NCBI GenBank assembly: GCA_963693085.1 | Contig: OY856413.1 | Span: 466,669,379-466,733,378 of the forward strand | From: Alisma plantago-aquatica | Taxonomy: Eukaryota; Streptophyta; Magnoliopsida; Alismatales; Alismataceae | DNA: 64,000 nt | Direction: 5' to 3' | In this document: piece by piece, positions 59,370 through 64,000 of the stretch | How positions within the stretch are numbered: position 1 is the first letter of the stretch | Layout: each line of letters opens with the position of its first letter | Notes under the pieces: model-generated | Database searches by the model: none | What the model saw: only the letters and a program-made list of their open reading frames with translations | Told to the model about the DNA's origin: nothing | Program-made: the position numbers and the translations under genes

Positions 59370-59960
59370 GAAAAAACTCGATCGTCTCTGCCGCCGCCAG
59401 CCTGATTCTTCCGGTCTCCCCCCATCTGCCGATCATCTTCGTCATCCGCGGTCCTCTGTGCCGCCTCCAGGCTGATACATCCGGTCTACCCCCATTCACG
59501 ATCGTCTCTGCCACCGCCAGCCTGATTCTTCTGGTCTCCCCCCATCTGCCGATCATCTTCGTCATCCGCGGTTGTTTGTGCCGCCGCCAGGCTGATACAT
59601 CTGGTCTACCCCCATTCGCGATCATCTCTGTCGCCGCCATCCTGATTCTTTCGGTCTCCCCCATCTGCCGATCATCTTTGTCATCCACGGTCGTCTGTGC
59701 CGCCGCCAGGCTGATACATCTGGTCTACCCCCATTCGCGATCGTCTGTGCCGCCACCAGTCTGATACATCCGGTCTTCCCCCCATTTGTCGATCATCTTC
59801 ATCATCCACGATCGTCTGTGTCGCCGCCAGGCTGATACATCTGGTCTACCCCCCATCTGCCGATCATCTACGTCATTCGCGATTGTCTGTGTCGCCGCCA
59901 GGCTGATACATTCGGTCTTCCTCCCATCTGCCGATCATCTACCCCCCATCTGCCGCTTAA
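59370..59960. repeat. GC-rich tandem repeats of about 60/120 bp
   Basis: About five copies of a unit of roughly 120 bp occur. Each is made of two related half-units built on GCCGCCGCCAG-CTGAT and GGTCTNCCCCCAT, with GATCATCTTCGTCATCC between. Open frames on both strands arise from the repeat. I see no gene. Confidence 0.85.
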
Positions 59961-60536
59961 CGCCCTGCATATGTAATTCTGCCTCTGATTCCAACTTCCT
60001 TGGCGTATTTCAATCTCCATTTTACATTTCTTCCTCAGAAATACCTACATTCATTTCCTCAGAAATACCTCTGATAACGGTTTCCCCTTTTATCAATCTT
60101 ACAGAGCAGGACGACTAAGGTGTCTCCCACTGTCGTTTGTGTATCCTGTGACGGTATCGATTTTCACCAAGTTGATTCCACCATTTAGACCTGCTGTTCT
60201 GAAGCTCACGCCGCTGAGGAGGAGGGAGTGGGTGTGGTTGGAGAATTCCCTTCTCTATCTGCATATTCACGAGCAAATTGATGTGGAGGGAGTGGAGGTG
60301 GTGGGAGAATTCACTGTTCTATCTGCATTTGTACGAGCAACAGTTTTTTCAAGCTACATTCAGGTAGATTTTGTATTTCTCTTTATAAATTCATTCAGTT
60401 ATACTCATTTTTTTTTATTTTTTCTTATCATTTAAATGTTTATTCATCCCTTTATCTTGTGTGGGAAAGAAACCCAATTTTTGTTTCTGCATTGTCGTTT
60501 TTGCAGTAGTAATTGGCATTCATGTTTTTATGTTTT
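59961..60536 (+). other. Region upstream of the transposase
   Basis: A stretch without a recognised gene. A partial duplication of about 75 bp (GAGGGAGTGG...GAGAATTC...CTATCTGCAT...ACGAGCAA) lies at about 60220-60340. This is the likely promoter and 5' untranslated zone of the transposase, but I cannot place a promoter. Confidence 0.5.
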
Positions 60537-60835
60537 GCGTAGTTACTCTCTTTTTATAATTGGTTACTCTTTTGCCTTACCGAGTTACTCTATTGTTATA
60601 ATTGGTTACTCTTTTGCCTTACCGAGTTACTCTTGTTGTGTTACAGAGTTACTCTTCTGATTTTCCAAGTTACTCTCTTGTTATAATTGGTTACTCTTTT
60701 GCCTTACCGAGTTACTCTTGTTGTGTTACAGAGTTACTCTTCTGATTATAATTGGTTACTCTTTTGCCTTACCGAGTTACTTTTGTTGTGTTACAGAGTT
60801 ACTCTTCTGATCTTTCGAGTTACTCCAACACACTT
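60537..60835 (+). repeat. GTTACTC minisatellite upstream of transposase
   Basis: About fourteen direct copies of GTTACTC (or GTTACTT) occur, in units of about 20 bp such as GAGTTACTCTTGTTGTGTTA and ATTGGTTACTCTTTTGCCTT. They end only 10 bp before the start codon. Confidence 0.92.
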
Positions 60836-60837
60836 TC

Positions 60838-63063
60838 ATGGATCCCAGCCTTGATACGGATGCTGCTAATGCAAGTGTCGGCTGTGATGATGATAATCCT
60901 CAGTCTTCTCATTCTATTGGTGTTTCTTCTTCGTCCCCAACTGCAGTTCCTAGAGTTGGCCTTCAGTTTGGAAGTCTAGATGAAGGTATATCCTTCTATT
61001 CAAGTTATGCTGGAATGAGTGGGTTTAACATCAGGAAAGACGACAATAGATATGAACGGGGAAGTAAGATTCTGGTTGCTAAAGATCTGGTTTGTGATAA
61101 GCAGGGTAAGATTGGTCGTTCTAAGAGGTCTAGAGGGCTTCTGAGCCCTGTTTGTGATGAAATGGGTAACTTGCAGGATAAGTTGTCAAAGAAGCACATG
61201 CGTTCTGTGAAGAGGTGTGGTTGTGAAGCCATGATACGTTTCACACTGGACAAGTCCTCATCCATGTGGGTCGTGACTGCATTTATTGAGGAACACAACC
61301 ATGAACTTGTTGACGTTGCTCATCTCCGTTACCTCAAGTGTAACTCATCTCTTGATGAAACTCAAAAAGAGATCCTTTCTTCCATGAGCCAAGCTAACAT
61401 ACCTGTATCGAGACAAATTGCATTGATAGCACCCGAGTCTGGTGGCTATGAAAATATGACATTTACTAGTAGACAAGCTCATGGACACATCAGTAGCAAG
61501 AGGAAAGAGTTGGCCAAATACAACGTTGACATGGTTTTAGATCGCTTTTCTAATTTCAAAGCCATTGATCCGAAATTCTTCTATAGCTACCAAAAAGACC
61601 CCAATTGTTGCCTTACTCATCTGTTTTGGGCTGATCCCATCTCTGTTGAAGACTGCGGGCTGTTCGGGGATGCGATTGTGTTTGACACCACCTACCACAC
61701 CAACAAGTATTCGATGGTTTTTGGAATGTTTGGTGGAGTTGATCACCATCGCAAGACAGTGTTGTTTGCATCTGCTCTGCTGGTCGATGAGAAGTATGAC
61801 TCATTTGTTTGGGTTTTCAAGCAGTACTTACTTTGTTTTGGCAAAGAGCCGGTTTCCATCATAACCGATCAGGACCCTGCTATGAATGCTGCTATCATCT
61901 CTGTTTTTCCCAATTGCAAGCATCGCTTCTGCAGCTGGCACATCCTACAGAAGCTTCCCTCCAAACTTGGTGGCATTCCTAACAAGGACCATATCATAAG
62001 CTTGTTGAATGATTGTGTCTGGAATGTGGATGATGTCAACATTTTTGAAGAGAGGTGGGATTCTGTAATTCAGGAGCATGATTTGTTGTCCATCACCTGG
62101 CTTTCTGATATGTATGCGATGTGTTGCGATTGGGTTCCGTGCTATATGCAGTCCTCCTTCTTTGCGGGCATGAGGATGACTCAAAGGAGCGAGAGCCTGA
62201 ATGCGTTCATTAGGAGCCATGTGAATATTAGGAAGACTCTATTTGAACTTGTATGTTCGTTGGAGACTGTGTACTCTCATGTGCGAGAGATTGAAAATTT
62301 CAAAGATTTTGATGACGAGTACAGTAACCTCCCTTTGTCATCACTGTGGCCCCTAGAGGAGCAGATGAGAGGTATATACACCAAGTCCATATTTAAGATA
62401 TTCCAGTCTGAGGTTCACTAAAGTATGGTCTATAATGTAAAGCAAGCTTCAGAAGGTGTCTTTGAGGTGTATCGCGTCGGTGGACTTGGAACTCCCCGTA
62501 TATTGAAGAAAGAGTTATCTAGTGACATTGTTTCCTGTAGTTGCTTCATGTTGGAATTCAAAGGCATCCCTTGCAGGCACATCCTCTCTTATTTGAAGAG
62601 CCGTGACTATTGCACTCTTCCCGAGCCTTACATTCTGAAGAGGTGGACGAAAGGGTACAGAGAACACCCTTTGATTTTTGGCAAAGCGTCAGTTAAGCAC
62701 CCATCCACTGGGAGGACACTTCATCTTGTTTCTGCCTGCAATTCTATTGTCAACATAGCGTTTAGGAACAATGTTGTAGACCTTTGCCATGAAAAATTGT
62801 TAGCTTTGCGAAAGGAGCTCTTAGATTTGGATCTCCCTGATCCTGGTGCAGGCGCTGGTGCAACCGCTTCTAATACAGCTTCCTCTTCTGTTGTCAAGGT
62901 TCATATACCTAGTATTTGCCAAAATAAGGGAAGACCTAGATCGATCGATGTGAGGTTTAAATATGGAGTTGAGATTGCACAGTCTAAAAGAGAGAGACAG
63001 TGCAAGAATTTCTTAGAGTTTGGGGTCAACCATGATAGCAGGAACTGCCCTATGAAGAAGTAG
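60838..63063 (+). pseudogene. FAR1-type Mutator-like transposase, one in-frame stop
   Basis: Such proteins bind element ends and move Mutator-like DNA transposons; FHY3/FAR1 transcription factors are domesticated relatives. ATG 60838 opens a frame in one phase to TAG 63061-63063 (741 codons), broken only by TAA at 62419-62421. Residues 52-160 form the FAR1 zinc-binding domain (C86, C127 or C129, H153 or H155 in EEHNHEL). The MULE catalytic domain has D283 (VFDTTYHTNKY) and D344 (SIITDQDPAMN), followed by HRFCSWHIL and RSESLNAF. A SWIM zinc finger follows the stop (C567, C569, C579, H581 in SCSCFMLEFKGIPCRHIL). The end has a partial knuckle (CKNFLEFGVNHDSRNC). No intron is needed. Except for the stop it looks complete, so inactivation is recent or the stop is read through. 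Confidence 0.88.
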
Positions 63064-63525
63064 TCCATTCCTATTATGGACTATGTGTTGTTGTTGTTTG
63101 CTATTCAATGATTATCCCTGTTGCTGATCATGTGGTCTGTTGATGTTGGACGTTTTTTAGTTGAGTTTGTAGTTGATTAGCGCGTGAGTGAGGGATATTC
63201 AAACATGTAATGGGTTGTTCTTTTTGTCTGCAGTTTTTGTGAAAGTGATTTTGTAACCATCCATGTATTTTTACTTTTGTGTTTTGTAATGTATTTTATG
63301 TGTTGCGTTGAACTCCACCAGCTATATGTATACTTTGAATATGCTTCAAAGAATCTATTTTGATCAGATATTACTCTTTTGCAGAATATTTTTTGTTTTA
63401 TCTTAGTGTGCATTGAATACTCTTTTCTTTTGGAATACATACATTTTTGGTTTAGTACAATTTTTTTCATGGTTTGTTCAGTGTACTCACGAAATGTCAG
63501 TTTTTGCTACTATGCCATACACTGG
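63064..63525 (+). other. 3' flank of the transposase
   Basis: T-rich sequence probably containing the 3' untranslated region. I see no other gene; a minus-strand frame at 63470-63177 is probably chance. Confidence 0.5.
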
Positions 63526-64000
63526 TAGAGTTACTTTCTAGTTGCTGGAGTTACTTTTTATATTGTCACAGTTACTCTCAGTGCGTATCAGAGTTACTCT
63601 CAGTGCGTATCAGAGTTACTCTTAGTGTTCTCTCAGTTACTCCTTAGTGATGTCACGGTTACTCTCAGTGTTATCATAGTTACTCTCAGTGTGTATCAGA
63701 GTTACTCTGAGTGCATATCAGAGTTACTCTTAGTGTTCTCTCAGTTACTCCTTAGTGTTGTCACAGTTACTCTCAGTGTTATCATAGTTACTCTCAGTGC
63801 GTATCAGAGTTACTCTGAGTGCGTATCAGAGTTACTCTTAGTGTTCTCTCAGTTACTCCTTAGTGCTGTCACAGTTACTCTCAGTGTCCTTGCAGTTACT
63901 CTTGGTTCTATCAGAGTTACTATGAGTGCGTATCAGAGTTACTCTTAGTGTTCTTTTAGTTACTCCTTAGTGTTGTCACAGTTACTCTCAGTGTCCTCGC
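63526..64000 (+). repeat. GTTACTC minisatellite downstream of transposase
   Basis: Direct units of about 21-22 bp of the type GAGTTACTCTCAGTGCGTATCA run to the window edge. A higher-order period of about 108 bp is visible: CAGTTACTCCTTAGTG recurs at 63634, 63742 and 63850, and a variant at 63957. It has the same core and direction as the upstream array. Confidence 0.93.

Larger units (their letters stand above)
59240..64000 (+). mobile_element. Mutator-like element M with FAR1-type transposase (right end off window)
   Basis: From a TA run at 59240-59262 the sequence changes character: GC-rich tandem repeats, then a transposase gene on the plus strand, flanked by GTTACTC minisatellites. The left boundary is inferred from the end of recognisable copia coding sequence. 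Near it GTTACCCGGC occurs twice (about 59270 and 59296). The right terminal repeat is not in the window, so the terminal inverted repeats cannot be confirmed. Confidence 0.65.

Noticed and set aside
59362..59688. A repetitive 108-codon minus-strand frame
   Set aside because: It arises from the 120-bp tandem repeats; similar frames exist on the plus strand.
60838..63063. A domesticated FHY3/FAR1-type host gene
   Set aside because: Flanking minisatellites, location inside nested transposons and an in-frame stop favour a transposon gene, although the missing right end means this is not fully excluded.
63625..63948. A 107-codon plus-strand frame
   Set aside because: It lies wholly within the GTTACTC minisatellite.

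Overview
This is plant nuclear DNA from transposon-rich heterochromatin. The evidence is plant-type LTR retrotransposons (two Athila-lineage Ty3/gypsy elements, several Tekay/Del-like Ty3/gypsy derivatives, one Ty1/copia element), primer-binding sites matching plant tRNA-Asp and initiator tRNA-Met, AAACCCTAA-type repeats, and an FAR1-type Mutator-like transposase. I cannot name the species. No ordinary host gene, tRNA, rRNA or CRISPR array is supported. Almost every protein-coding stretch belongs to a transposon, and nearly all are damaged.

Layout: (A) 1-12807, minus strand, an Athila element whose 3' LTR is cut by the window edge. It has 5' LTR 11229-12807, tRNA-Asp PBS, a single-frame gag-PR-RT-RH-INT gene broken by only two nonsense codons, an ATHILA ORF-1 (env-position) gene, two polypurine tracts, and many copies of the dyad TCGATACCATCGA in the LTRs and the pol-env spacer. 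A sits inside the LTR of (B) 12808-20664, minus strand, a gag-only element with a 5.1 kb LTR. B abuts (X) 20665-21803 plus 38055-41134, a Tekay-like element (gag remnants, PBS, 2.75 kb LTR). X is split by (D) 21804-38054, minus strand, a 16.25 kb Athila element with a perfect ATTTT target duplication. D's env-position gene ends in a Ulp1/C48-type cysteine protease domain.

(E) is a minus-strand Ty1/copia element, 41136-42373 plus 57418 to about 59240. It is split by (C) 42374-57417, plus strand, TTTAT target duplication, a second gag-only giant-LTR element (4.28 kb LTRs, 2.46 kb interior) of the same type as B. C's 5' LTR is in turn interrupted by (Y) 43373-47406, a 4 kb solo LTR. From about 59240 to the right edge lies a Mutator-like element (M) whose FAR1-type transposase (60838-63063) is interrupted by one stop codon and flanked on both sides by GTTACTC minisatellites.

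The most notable observations are: the gag-only, giant-LTR architecture seen twice in opposite orientations; the captured C48 protease domain in Athila D; family-specific short dyad motifs amplified in LTRs and, in both Athila elements, also in the pol-env spacer; and a second polypurine tract just after the env-position gene in both Athila elements. Boundaries come from LTR/LTR comparison, TG...CA ends, PBS/PPT and target duplications read by eye. Identity figures are hand counts.
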